This document shows positions 24,767 through 32,827 of a stretch of DNA of 64,000 nt, piece by piece. Position 1 is the stretch's first letter. The number at the start of each line of letters is the position of its first letter. The notes under the pieces are model-generated. The model made no database searches, had not been told where the DNA came from, and worked only from the letters and a program-made list of their open reading frames with translations. Location of the stretch: the NCBI GenBank assembly GCA_039930045.1, contig JBDSQB010000002.1:1-64000 (forward strand). Reading direction: 5' to 3'. The stretch is from Chthoniobacterales bacterium. GTDB lineage: Bacteria; Verrucomicrobiota; Verrucomicrobiia; Chthoniobacterales; DASVRZ01. A program made the translations under genes and the position numbers.

Positions 24767-25589
24767 GCCTTACCCTTTCATATTCTCCTTGGGCATCGCT
24801 TAATACTGTTTTCAAGTCTACAGCCGTCTTTTCATAGACTAATTTTACTGGATCACCTGATAAGTTGATCCTAATCGTGCGCTTGCCGGCTTCTTCTTGT
24901 ATTCGGGCTGATGCCTTATTGCCTGTTGCAGCTGTGCTTCTCGCCACCTCTTTAACGACCTCAGGATTGAGGTGAGAACCTTGTATAGTCGCCTCACCGT
25001 ATGTCCCATTTGCCGCATTAAGATACACAGACAATGGCTTCTGAAATAACTCGTCTGCATCGAATGGGTTCGGACCTGTAAACCATGCTGTAAACTTCTT
25101 AATAGCATTCGCATCGTTCAGTCGTGAGATAAAGTCACTTGGATCAGGGATCGGATCAACTTTTACATCGACCTCATTTCGCATAATAACATCTGTTTGG
25201 CCTAGCAATTTTGCGATCTTGCTGGCTACTTCTGCTGTCGTTCCCGTTAAGTCACTCTCCTTCCGGATTGCTACAATTCCTAGTTGGGCATCATAGATTA
25301 CTTCTGTGTTAGGACTAGTCTCCGACTCAGTATCTACAAAATCACCCGAGGCGATATCTAATCTGGGAATAGATGTAGGACTATTGCGACCTATCCTGAA
25401 AACGCCAGTCAACGCGCTGAACTCTAGTAGATTCGCAATATGCCAGGTATAAGACTTCCTATATGCGGCATACGGCTTCGTCTGTAATGAACTAATAAAA
25501 AGATCACTAGTTGTTAGCTCGTCATACAAAAAAGAGGTTTGAGCCGGACGTATAAATTTAGCTCGATAGAGGTGAAATTCGGTAGTCAT
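24744..25589 (-). CDS. Protein of unknown function paired with the FRG-domain gene
   Basis: A 281-residue protein that I do not recognise. It starts MTTEFHLYRAKFIRPAQTSF and appears mixed alpha/beta and cytoplasmic, with no signal peptide or membrane segment. A middle stretch (about 125-160) looks like alternating strands (EVIYDAQLGIVAIRKES), followed by a helix with SKIAKLLGQ. ATG 25589 is preferred; the frame extends to 25640 but would overlap the neighbouring gene. It shares the low G+C content of the FRG gene and overlaps its start by 23 nt. The pair looks like a single transferred two-gene cassette in which this protein might be the sensor, substrate or inhibitor of the FRG protein. Confidence 0.7.
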   Translation of the reverse strand: MTTEFHLYRAKFIRPAQTSFLYDELTTSDLFISSLQTKPYAAYRKSYTWHIANLLEFSALTGVFRIGRNSPTSIPRLDIASGDFVDTESETSPNTEVIYDAQLGIVAIRKESDLTGTTAEVASKIAKLLGQTDVIMRNEVDVKVDPIPDPSDFISRLNDANAIKKFTAWFTGPNPFDADELFQKPLSVYLNAANGTYGEATIQGSHLNPEVVKEVARSTAATGNKASARIQEEAGKRTIRINLSGDPVKLVYEKTAVDLKTVLSDAQGEYERVRHDSDRFT

Positions 25590-25605
25590 TTTTATTGTGT
25601 GAATC

Positions 25606-26346
25606 CTAATCCACCAAAGGCCGGTCGGCCTGCAAACCAAACGCTGTCCGCTGGGCGGCGTTTAGGGGGTCGCGGTGGGTGTAAGCTTGGTCGGCGGTGC
25701 CTTGGAGGTCGCGTCGCAGCGGGTTGAGCACTTCGAGGATTTCTTTCTTTAACAAGGCGAGGAGGGCGACGGCTTGGGTCTCGGCGTCGCCTTGGGCCCA
25801 ATTCGCTCCTTGATAGGTGATGCGCAGGGTGTCGAGGGCGGTGATTTCGGCGGGGAGCACGCCTTTCAGTTTATCCTTGGGCGCGGCGCCGCCGGGACCT
25901 GCGCTGAGTTGGCCAAAGGCGTAGGCGGCGAGGTCGAGGAGTTCCTGGGTGCTGTGGCTGGAGATGGCTTCGCCGATGCCGTAGGCTTTGCGCTCGGCGC
26001 TGCCGCTGGCGTGGGTGCGGCGGGCGCCTTTCAGGATGGGGTCGAGGGCGTGAACGATGGCGGTGCGGGCGGTTTCCTCCTCGGCGGTGCGGGTGAGTTT
26101 GCCGGTGCGGAGTTCTTTGATGCGGGCTTTGTAGCCGGTGCAGACGCCGAGCGAGGCGGTGAGGAGGGCTTGGTCAGCGGCGCTCCACTCGCGGATGTCG
26201 AGCGCGGCGGCGATGTCGGGCTTGGCGGCCTCTTGCCCGCAATCGTCGGCGAGGGTGATGTCGTCTTCGAGGCTTTGGCTGATGAATCCGCGAGGGCCGC
26301 GGGTGGTGGCTGGGGCGGGCGTTGGAGTTGGAGTGGTATCGGACAT
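25606..26346 (-). CDS. Helical protein of unknown function
   Basis: A 246-residue protein with a Pro/Thr-rich N-terminus (SDTTPTPTPAPATT) followed by a long, mostly helical body rich in Ala, Leu, Thr and Glu. The C-terminal block ITALDTLRITYQGANWAQGD and LKKEILEVLNPLRRDLQGTADQAY is the part most likely to define a family. I have an impression of similar proteins in Verrucomicrobiota and Bacteroidota but cannot name one. It is followed after 16 nt by the A+T-rich FRG cassette and preceded by a 21-bp tandem repeat region. Its own G+C content is high, so it is not part of the transferred cassette. Confidence 0.65.
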   Translation of the reverse strand: MSDTTPTPTPAPATTRGPRGFISQSLEDDITLADDCGQEAAKPDIAAALDIREWSAADQALLTASLGVCTGYKARIKELRTGKLTRTAEEETARTAIVHALDPILKGARRTHASGSAERKAYGIGEAISSHSTQELLDLAAYAFGQLSAGPGGAAPKDKLKGVLPAEITALDTLRITYQGANWAQGDAETQAVALLALLKKEILEVLNPLRRDLQGTADQAYTHRDPLNAAQRTAFGLQADRPLVD

Positions 26347-26389
26347 AATGATGTGTTGGTTGGTGTTGTTGGAGTGGTTTGGACAGGAG

Positions 26390-26764
26390 TTAGGCGGAAA
26401 TGAGGTGAATTAGTCTTCCATCGACGAAAATTAGGCCGAATCGACTCGGATTAGCGTGGCAGCGACGACAGTTATGGCTCCAACGCCGGCAACTATCGCT
26501 CCAGCGACGTGCGTTATCGTTGCAGCGACGCGTGCTATGGTTCCGGCTACGCCGGTTATCGATCCAGCGACCGGGAATAGCGCGGCATCGGCTCGGCTGG
26601 AGGTGAAAGCGGGTCGCGTTGGGCGGGAAGCGTTGCCCATCTGGCTGAAAGCGGGTCGCGTCGAAATGGTGGCGAGTCGTTTCCAACTGGCCGCCGCCAG
26701 CGTCGTCCAAGGTCGGTGAGCCGCGCCCAATCTGCGGTGCCGCAGGATGAGTGAAGTCCGGCAC
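26390..26764 (-). CDS. Possible small heptapeptide-repeat protein
   Basis: A 124-codon frame from a GTG at 26764. Its body is made of seven-residue units with an aromatic or Cys at position 1 and Arg at the end: HFDATR, FQPDGQR, FPPNATR, FHLQPSR, CRAIPGR, WIDNRRS, then RRWSDSC, RRWSHNC. The unit equals the 21-bp DNA repeat beneath it. Other frames on both strands are also open, and one minus frame reads as VAGSITG/VAGTIAR/VAATITH units. Coding potential is therefore uncertain. The regular basic/aromatic pattern and the same-strand gene 44 nt downstream favour this frame. Confidence 0.35.
   Translation of the reverse strand: MPDFTHPAAPQIGRGSPTLDDAGGGQLETTRHHFDATRFQPDGQRFPPNATRFHLQPSRCRAIPGRWIDNRRSRNHSTRRCNDNARRWSDSCRRWSHNCRRCHANPSRFGLIFVDGRLIHLISA
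26422..26714. repeat. Imperfect 21-bp tandem repeat, about 14 units
   Basis: Units begin at 26442, 26463, 26484, 26505, 26526, 26547, 26568, 26589, 26610, 26631, 26652, 26673 and 26694, exactly 21 bp apart; the first is at 26422, 20 bp from the next. Most start CGAC or CGG/CGC and end TCCAG, GCAG or GAAAG. The units are diverged, not identical, so this is an old or functionally constrained array. Because 21 is a multiple of three, every frame yields heptapeptide repeats. The rest of the 26347-26993 gap shows no other gene that I can support. Confidence 0.85.
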
Positions 26765-26993
26765 GACAACGACGCAGGCGCTTCCATTCGCCCGCGAGTG
26801 GAGTGTTTTGCAGGGGAATGGTCAAGAAACAAAGGTCATTTCCCGAAAAAATAAATCAAAAGGCGCAGCGTGACGTTGTGGAGAGGCGCGAGGCCATGCG
26901 CATTCGTGTCGCGGCCATCCTCCGGGTCGGAGACATGCGGGACCGGGGATTTCCGTCTTTCCAAGGGTCGGGGTTCCGTTCTTTGATGAGCCC

Positions 26994-28805
26994 ATGTTAC
27001 TGGCGCTGCTTCCTTTTACCTTTCAGATGGGTCTGGTCCTGGGGCTGTTGCTGCTGGCGGTGGGCTTGTTTTCGCTGGAGAAAATTCCCGTCGATGTGGT
27101 GACTCTGTCGATGCTGGTGGTGTTGGTGACGGCCGGAATCCTGACTCCGAGTCAGGCGTTTGCGGGTTTTAGCGACGACATCATTATCATTCTGGCGTCC
27201 ATATTTGTGATCGGCGGCGCTTTGCAGGAGACGGGTGTGCTCGATGAGATTGGCGGACGTCTGGCGCGCTTCGCGGGGGGTAGCGAGAATCGCCTGCTCC
27301 TGATGTTGATGGGGACGGTGAGCGCGATGTCGGCGTTTATGAATAATACGACGGTGACGGCGATGTTTCTGAATCCGACGATCAATGTGGCCCGGCGGAC
27401 GGGCGTGCCGGCGTCGCGTTTGCTCCTGCCGCTGGCTTTTGCGTCGTTGCTGGGCGGCACGGCGACTTTGATCGGCACTTCGACCAATGTCGCGGTGAGC
27501 GGCTACATGCAGCGGGCGGGAATGCGGCCGCTGGGGCTTTTTGAAATCACTCCCGTCGGCCTGGTGCTGATCGCCGTGGGCATCGCCTACATGATGTTGA
27601 TCGGCAGGCACTTCCTGCCGGTGCGGCAGGCTGGGGAGAATCATTTTACGGAGGATTACAACATTCGCGAATACCTTACGGAGATCGTGGTGATGCCGCA
27701 TTCGCCGTTGATCGGCCAAGCGATTGGGGACTCCGATCTCGGGGTGTTGAAGTTTACGGTGTTGAAGATTGTGCGCGGCCAGGAGGCGTTTGCACCGAAG
27801 CTGGGATTCCGCTTCGAGGAAGGCGACATCATTCTCGTCGAGGGTCAGGTGAGCAATCTCCTGAAAGTGAAAACCATCGAGGGCATCGAGATTCGGAGCG
27901 ATCTGAAGCTGGGAGATCGCGATGTGGAGAGCGAAAATTTCCACATGGCGGAAGTGATTCTAAGTCCGCTCTCCGATCTGCGCGGCAAAACGATCCTGGA
28001 AGCCCGTTTCCGCGAACGGTATGAACTGACCGTGCTCGCCTTGTCGCGCATGGGCAAATCGATCCACGAAAACCTCACCGAGATTCGTCTCGAAGTCGGC
28101 GACACGCTGCTCGTCCAGGGCGACGCCCAACGAATCGCCAGCATCCGGGGTAACCCGAGTTTCGCTGTGCTCGAGGAAAAGGAACTGGCCCATGTGCAGA
28201 CTCGGAAGGGTTATCTGGCCCTCGGGATTTTTGGAGCGGCCATCCTCGCTGGAACGATGAATTGGATGCCGCTGTCGATTGCCTTCCTCGCTGCCGCCCT
28301 CGCCATGGTTCTCGCGAAATGCGTACCGATCGGGCGTGTTTACCAGTATCTCGACATGAAACTGCTCATCCTGATCGGGGGTATGACTGCCTTTGGCACG
28401 GCGATGAAAGCCACCGGCGCCGCCGAGTTTCTCGCGATTCACGTGGTGCATACGCTCGCTCCGCTCGGTGCCTCGGCGGTGTTGGGAGGCTTTCTGTTGC
28501 TAACGATTGCCCTCACTCAGCCGATGTCGAACGCCGCCGCGGCCCTCGTCGTCCTGCCGATTGCGCTCGAAACGGCGCAAAAGATGGGGCTGAATCCACG
28601 GACTTTTGCCATTGCCATCATGCTGGCGGCGTCCGTGTCGTTGATCACACCGTTCGAACCGTCGTGCATCCTCGTTTACGGGCCCGGACGATATAAATTT
28701 TCCGACTTCCTCAAAAACGGCCTCATCCTGACGTTGCTCCTCGCCGTGGTCATCATCCTGTTGCTGCCGGTCTTCTGGCCTTTGAAAATGCCGGGGAGCC
28801 TTTGA
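26994..28805 (+). CDS. SLC13/DASS-type anion transporter with two RCK_C (TrkA-C) domains
   Basis: A 603-residue inner-membrane transporter. The N-terminal half has about five helices including FMNNTTVTAMFLNPTI and LLGGTATLIGTSTNVAVSGY, the conserved substrate and sodium-binding loops of the DASS/citrate-transporter superfamily. Residues about 215-390 hold two TrkA-C/RCK_C domains (for example LIGQAIGDSDLGVLKFTVLKIVRG and LRGKTILEARFRERYELTVLAL). These cytosolic ligand-binding modules are typical of this subfamily. The C-terminal half repeats the helical bundle, with TQPMSNAAAALVVLPIAL. Likely substrates are dicarboxylates, sulfate or similar anions; specificity cannot be read off. Confidence 0.9.
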   Translation: MLLALLPFTFQMGLVLGLLLLAVGLFSLEKIPVDVVTLSMLVVLVTAGILTPSQAFAGFSDDIIIILASIFVIGGALQETGVLDEIGGRLARFAGGSENRLLLMLMGTVSAMSAFMNNTTVTAMFLNPTINVARRTGVPASRLLLPLAFASLLGGTATLIGTSTNVAVSGYMQRAGMRPLGLFEITPVGLVLIAVGIAYMMLIGRHFLPVRQAGENHFTEDYNIREYLTEIVVMPHSPLIGQAIGDSDLGVLKFTVLKIVRGQEAFAPKLGFRFEEGDIILVEGQVSNLLKVKTIEGIEIRSDLKLGDRDVESENFHMAEVILSPLSDLRGKTILEARFRERYELTVLALSRMGKSIHENLTEIRLEVGDTLLVQGDAQRIASIRGNPSFAVLEEKELAHVQTRKGYLALGIFGAAILAGTMNWMPLSIAFLAAALAMVLAKCVPIGRVYQYLDMKLLILIGGMTAFGTAMKATGAAEFLAIHVVHTLAPLGASAVLGGFLLLTIALTQPMSNAAAALVVLPIALETAQKMGLNPRTFAIAIMLAASVSLITPFEPSCILVYGPGRYKFSDFLKNGLILTLLLAVVIILLLPVFWPLKMPGSL

Positions 28806-28821
28806 ATTTTACGATGGAAGC

Positions 28822-29049
28822 ATGGCCGCGCAAGAGCACATTGAGTATCACAAGAACGGGACGGTCTGTGCGCGCGGCCAGAAGACGGAGGGTCTGCTGG
28901 TGGGATATTGGGAGTGGTTTCGCAAAGATGGAACGAAGAAGCGGTCGGGCCATTTCGAGGATGGTGAACCCGTCGGCGAATGGATTACCTACGATCAGCA
29001 GGGCGCGGCGTATAAGGTGACTCAGCGCAAGCCGCCCTCAGCCGGATGA
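28822..29049 (+). CDS. Small MORN-type repeat protein
   Basis: A 75-residue protein with two or three MORN-variant repeats: IEYHKNGTVCARGQKTEG, GYWEWFRKDGTKKRSGHFEDG and GEWITYDQQGAAYKVT. This is the pattern seen in YwqK-family proteins, some annotated as antitoxins, and in many uncharacterised exported or cytoplasmic proteins. No signal peptide is visible. It lies 16 nt after the transporter gene and may be co-transcribed. Function unknown. Confidence 0.75.
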   Translation: MAAQEHIEYHKNGTVCARGQKTEGLLVGYWEWFRKDGTKKRSGHFEDGEPVGEWITYDQQGAAYKVTQRKPPSAG

Positions 29050-29091
29050 ACCTTCGTCGGCGGAGTTATTGAATTCATCCGACGTCCGCAC
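29043..29091. terminator. Inverted repeat between convergent genes, possible bidirectional terminator
   Basis: CGGATGAA (29043-29050, overlapping the MORN gene stop) and TTCATCCG (29084-29091) are perfect 8-bp arms with a 33-nt loop. It is placed between two convergent genes (ends 29049 and 29120). No T run follows, so intrinsic termination is only a possibility. Confidence 0.3.
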
Positions 29092-29119
29092 GCCCGAGTG
29101 GTGATTTGGTGAGGTGCGC

Positions 29120-29896
29120 TCAGTTCGGGTCGTCTTCGCCGGTGGCGGTCCAGACGATGTTGGTCTGCGGGTAGAGGAGACGGGCGGTCTCGTCCATGAT
29201 GTCGTCGGCCTGGACGGATTCGGTGTGGCCATCGACGAAGAGCAGGACGCCTTTGCCAGAGTAACGCTCGACGAAGGCGCGTCCGTTGGCCTTGGGGCGT
29301 CCGTCGTATTTGGGGGCGGCTTTGGTGGCGGCTTTCTCGCCTTTGAGGCCGCGTTCGAGGAAGATGACGGTGCGGGAGGGTTTGGCGATCTTGTTGGCGA
29401 GCACGGGGTCTTTGACTCCGGTGAGGGGGTCTTTGCGCTGGAGGCGGGAGTTCATGGCGATGGCAAAGAGGGGGGCGGTCAATTTGCTGTCGCCATTGGG
29501 GTATTTGGCACCGGGGAGGTAGAGGATGTTGTCTTTGTGGTAGAAGCTGGAGGCGCTGCCGAGGTAGTCGCCGACGCCTTTAGTGTTGCTGAGTTTGGGG
29601 AGGGCGTTGTACCAGATTTTGGCGTTGATAGGGTCGGCGGCGGCGGTCCAGGTGTCGCCGCCCATGGCGTCTTCCTGGGGTAGTGCGTAGTCGTTTTCGC
29701 TGACGAAATGGGAGAAGCTGATGCCGAGCTGGCGGAGGTTGTTGGTGGCGATGGTGTGGTTGGCGCGGGTGCGCATGGTGTTGTAAACCGGCACGGCGAT
29801 GGCACCGAGGATGAGGAGGATGGCGATGCAGACGACGAGCTCCATGACGGTGAAGGCGCGGCGGGCGGAGGAAAACTGGGCGGGGTGTGTGTGCAT
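29120..29896 (-). CDS. Prepilin-type pseudopilin-like protein (H-X9-DG family)
   Basis: A 258-residue protein with a type IV prepilin-like N-terminus, SARRAFTVMELVVCIAILLILGAIAVPVY. The processing-site Gly is replaced by Ala before Phe, and the Glu at position +5 of the mature protein is present. The C-terminal GVLLFVDGHTESVQ is the H-X9-DG type motif of the large Planctomycetes/Verrucomicrobiota pseudopilin family (DUF1559-like). These proteins are present in many copies per genome and their role is unclear, possibly in type II secretion-like or surface structures. It is on the same strand as the DUF4956-VTC pair upstream. Confidence 0.85.
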   Translation of the reverse strand: MHTHPAQFSSARRAFTVMELVVCIAILLILGAIAVPVYNTMRTRANHTIATNNLRQLGISFSHFVSENDYALPQEDAMGGDTWTAAADPINAKIWYNALPKLSNTKGVGDYLGSASSFYHKDNILYLPGAKYPNGDSKLTAPLFAIAMNSRLQRKDPLTGVKDPVLANKIAKPSRTVIFLERGLKGEKAATKAAPKYDGRPKANGRAFVERYSGKGVLLFVDGHTESVQADDIMDETARLLYPQTNIVWTATGEDDPN

Positions 29897-29931
29897 AGGG
29901 AGGGGGGTGGCGGGTTTGACTAGGTTTCGGA

Positions 29932-30645
29932 CTAGGTTTCGGATTCCAGGACCATGCTTTCGGATTTGTTGGTGGTGAGGAGGACGCGGTTGTTGCCGTT
30001 GATTTCCTGCAAGGTGGAAACGAGGGAGCCGGGGGAGATGCCGGGCCGCAGCCGGATGCCGTAGCGGAGTTCGGTCATCATGCCGGCCTGGATGGATTCA
30101 ATGGAACGCAGCTCGATCTGGTCGAGGGAACGCTCGAAGACAGCAGCAAAAGCGGCGTCGTAGTCGATGTCGTTGGTGACGCGGATGCGCAGTGAATGGG
30201 TCGGGCGGACGACGGCAAACCAGTTGTATTTCGACATGAGATACACCGCGGCGCAGATGACGGCTGTGGTGAGGACAGCGACGCCATATTGGCGCGCTCC
30301 GACGCCCATGCCCATGGCCATGGCGAAGAAGATGAAGCCGATGTCGCGGGCCTGCGGCACGGCGCAACGGAAGCGGATGATGGAGAAGGCGGCGAACATG
30401 CCCACGGCGACGGCGGCGTTTCCCCGAACGACCATGACGATCACAGAAACGACGACGGTGAGGAGGATGAGGGTGTGAACGTAGTCTTGCGAATAGGTGG
30501 TGCCGCGGAAGGTGTGGCGGTAGGTAACAGAGATCGTCAGTGCGAGAATAAAGCTGAGCGCCATGGCAAAGACGACCTCCATCGAGGTGGGGATGTCCTG
30601 TCCAAGAGCCAGTGCGTCTTGGAAAAATTCGTTGAATTCGTTCAT
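29932..30645 (-). CDS. DUF4956 membrane protein
   Basis: A 237-residue protein with about four hydrophobic segments in the first 140 residues, including VVFAMALSFILALTISVTYR and HTLILLTVVVSVIVMVV. The intervening loop AAFSIIRFRCAVPQARDIGFIFFAMA is the characteristic conserved block of DUF4956. A soluble alpha/beta tail follows. The start overlaps the stop of the VTC-domain gene (30642-30645), showing translational coupling. DUF4956 proteins commonly accompany VTC-domain and CotH proteins; here no CotH gene is adjacent. Confidence 0.88.
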   Translation of the reverse strand: MNEFNEFFQDALALGQDIPTSMEVVFAMALSFILALTISVTYRHTFRGTTYSQDYVHTLILLTVVVSVIVMVVRGNAAVAVGMFAAFSIIRFRCAVPQARDIGFIFFAMAMGMGVGARQYGVAVLTTAVICAAVYLMSKYNWFAVVRPTHSLRIRVTNDIDYDAAFAAVFERSLDQIELRSIESIQAGMMTELRYGIRLRPGISPGSLVSTLQEINGNNRVLLTTNKSESMVLESET

Positions 30646-31439
30646 GATAGATTAGGAAGGGAGAGACCCGGTGCCAGCGGTGTGCGGGCCGCGCGCAGGG
30701 GCGAGCGTTGCTGTTGCAAAACGGGGTCGCTGGCTTCCAGTGCGCTGCAGTATTTGCTGAAACTCCGCGCCATGCAGCCGTGGCGACCGAGCACAACGCT
30801 CAGCCAGTAGGGAACTACGCCCCAGACTTTGACCTCCATGATGGCGTGGTCGTCGTCGAGAATGCGCTGGGTGAAGCGGCGGTCGTCAGGCACGGGTTCC
30901 AGTTCATTCATCCGGTAGGTGATGCCGGTGTCGAAGGTCACACGCAAGCCCGTCTCGTCTTCCAGCCCGGCAAAGGCCTGGCGCTCGTAACGCAGCACAC
31001 AGACGGGGGCGATCTGGCGATTTTGCACCATGGAAACGACCTCTCGCGCCACCTTTTGCTCGCCGTAAGACAGGTTGCAATCGGGCATTTCGCCCCGGCC
31101 GATGGCCATTGCGGATTCGAGCGGAAGTTGCGCCCGTCGTTTCACACCGCGTCCCTCGTGCTTGTGTTTCACCTCGATGAAAGTCGTGGGCGGTATGCCG
31201 CTGTCCTCGCTGCCATAGACGCGCACGCGCACTTTGCGGCGGCTGCGAAGTCCCTCGTGTTTCTCCCAATAGAAATCCCGCTGGGGAGTGTCGTAGTAGA
31301 GCGAGACGATCGGGTAAAAACTGCTGCCGCCCGTCATATCGGGGCGCAAACAGGCGCTCATTTCATCGAGCAAGCGGGATTTTTCCTCTTGCTTGATGAG
31401 GAACTTGAGTTCGTAACGGTCGAGTCGTGGGAGGATCAT
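30642..31439 (-). CDS. VTC-domain protein, polyphosphate polymerase-like
   Basis: A 265-residue soluble protein with the tunnel-fold residues of the VTC/CYTH-like group: RYELKFLI, SLYYDTP, RRKVRVRVYG, TFIEVKHKHEGRGVKRRAQL, RYERQAF, and IMEVKVWGVVPYWL. Yeast Vtc4 homologues make polyphosphate from ATP. Bacterial proteins paired with DUF4956 are assumed to do similar nucleotide or polyphosphate chemistry, but this is not proven. It is the first gene of the minus-strand unit VTC-DUF4956 and diverges from the NamZ-like gene across a 178-bp gap. Confidence 0.87.
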   Translation of the reverse strand: MILPRLDRYELKFLIKQEEKSRLLDEMSACLRPDMTGGSSFYPIVSLYYDTPQRDFYWEKHEGLRSRRKVRVRVYGSEDSGIPPTTFIEVKHKHEGRGVKRRAQLPLESAMAIGRGEMPDCNLSYGEQKVAREVVSMVQNRQIAPVCVLRYERQAFAGLEDETGLRVTFDTGITYRMNELEPVPDDRRFTQRILDDDHAIMEVKVWGVVPYWLSVVLGRHGCMARSFSKYCSALEASDPVLQQQRSPLRAARTPLAPGLSLPNLS

Positions 31440-31496
31440 CGAGGAACGTGTTAGTCCTTTTTAGTCCTATAATTTAGGGAGAGTCCATACAAAATA

Positions 31497-31510
31497 TTAC
31501 AAGATTGTAA
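31497..31510. promoter_or_regulatory. Perfect dyad TTACAA-GA-TTGTAA between divergent genes
   Basis: Six-base arms around a 2-bp spacer lie in the A+T-rich gap 31440-31617 between the divergent VTC and NamZ-like genes. The same gap contains TATAAT at 31468-31473 and a direct repeat TTAGTCCT at 31451 and 31461. The dyad is a candidate operator for one or both transcription units. No cognate regulator is visible nearby. Confidence 0.35.
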
Positions 31511-31617
31511 CTTGACGGCGCGCGCCTGGGCTGCAGCGAGCGAGTCGAATGCAACTCGGATGGAAAACTGGGCCCGGAGAGTTGACCGGGCGGCGGCGTT
31601 GCTTTTATCGTCGCGCC

Positions 31618-32823
31618 ATGTGGACGCGCTGTGTTTTCTCGATTTTCCTGGCGCTGGCCGCCCTCGTTTTTCCCGCTCAAGCCGAGGTGATGCTGGGGAT
31701 CGATGTGCTGGAGGCGAATCATTTCGATCTGTTGCAGGGCCGCCGCGTGGGGCTCGTAACGAATCAGACCGGAGTCAACTCGTCGGGGGTGAAAACGCGG
31801 AAGATTCTCAAAAACGCCGACGGCGTGAAGCTGGTAGCATTGTTTACCCCCGAGCACGGGCTCGATGGCACGGAGGGCGCGGGGAAATATATTACCTCGA
31901 GGATCGATTCGCTGACCGGACTTCCGGCTTACTCGCTCTATGGGCCGAATCGCAAGCCGTCGCCGGGGATGTTGAAGGGGATCGACACCCTGGTCTTCGA
32001 CATGCAGGACATTGGCTGCCGGAGTTACACCTATATCTCGACGATGGGGAAATGTATGCAGGCAGCCGCGGAAAATGGGATCGAATTTATCGTGCTCGAC
32101 CGACCGAATCCGCTCGGTGGCAACCGCGTGGAAGGCCCCGGCATGGAGAAGGAATGGATCTCGTTCATTGGGCAATTTCCCGTGCCGTATGTCCACGGAA
32201 TGACGACCGGTGAGCTGGCGCAGATGAGCAATGCGCGGGGCTGGATGGGGCCAAAGTGCAGCCTCAAAATTGTGAGAATGCGGGGCTGGAGCCGTTCGAT
32301 GACTTGGCCCGACACCGGGCTGCGCTGGGTGCAGACGTCGCCGAATGTGCCGCGCGCGATGTCGCCGTTTTACTATGTGCTGACGGGCTTGATCGGGGAG
32401 CTGAGCCCGCCGGAGTTGGGGATTAATACGAGTGAGCCGTTCGAGATCATGGCGACGAGCTGGATGAATGGCGGAAGTTTTGCCAGTTACTTGAACAGCC
32501 TCGACACGCCGGGGGTGGAGTTTGCGCCGGTGAGCGGGTTTAAGGGTTGTAACGGAGTGCGCATCCGCATCGCGCCGCACACGACGACGGATCTCTGCGC
32601 GACTTCGATGTTTATGTTGTCGTATATGAACAAAACGGCAGGGAGCCGGAGTATTTTTGCCCGCACTGGAGGCGAGGCGCTCGATCTTTTCTACAAATCC
32701 TGCGGAGGCAAAACCATCCGTCACCAGATCGAAGCGGGCGTGAGTCCGCAAAAGATCGCGGCGGGCTGGGAACCGTATCTGCGGCGATTCCGCAGTGAAC
32801 GCAGCGCTTATTTGCTCTACTAG
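31618..32823 (+). CDS. namZ: NamZ-like exo-beta-N-acetylmuramidase (DUF1343 family), exported
   Basis: A 401-residue protein with a signal peptide (CVFSIFLALAALVFPAQA). The DUF1343 hallmarks are GRRVGLVTNQTG, LFTPEHGLDGTEGAGK, VFDMQDIGCRSYTY, and VLDRPNPLGGNRVEGP. Characterised NamZ enzymes release MurNAc from the non-reducing end of peptidoglycan fragments, feeding cell-wall recycling. The start at ATG 31618 places the signal peptide at the N-terminus; an upstream frame start at 31549 would put charged residues before it. The gene is followed after 4 nt by nadD. Confidence 0.85.
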   Translation: MWTRCVFSIFLALAALVFPAQAEVMLGIDVLEANHFDLLQGRRVGLVTNQTGVNSSGVKTRKILKNADGVKLVALFTPEHGLDGTEGAGKYITSRIDSLTGLPAYSLYGPNRKPSPGMLKGIDTLVFDMQDIGCRSYTYISTMGKCMQAAAENGIEFIVLDRPNPLGGNRVEGPGMEKEWISFIGQFPVPYVHGMTTGELAQMSNARGWMGPKCSLKIVRMRGWSRSMTWPDTGLRWVQTSPNVPRAMSPFYYVLTGLIGELSPPELGINTSEPFEIMATSWMNGGSFASYLNSLDTPGVEFAPVSGFKGCNGVRIRIAPHTTTDLCATSMFMLSYMNKTAGSRSIFARTGGEALDLFYKSCGGKTIRHQIEAGVSPQKIAAGWEPYLRRFRSERSAYLLY

Positions 32824-32827
32824 CCTC

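Noticed and set aside
23950-25605. Integrase or attachment sites bounding the FRG cassette
   Set aside because: I saw no integrase, transposase, tRNA or direct repeat at either edge; only the composition change marks it.
26422-26714. CRISPR array
   Set aside because: The units are contiguous 21-mers without identical repeats or spacers and no cas genes are nearby.
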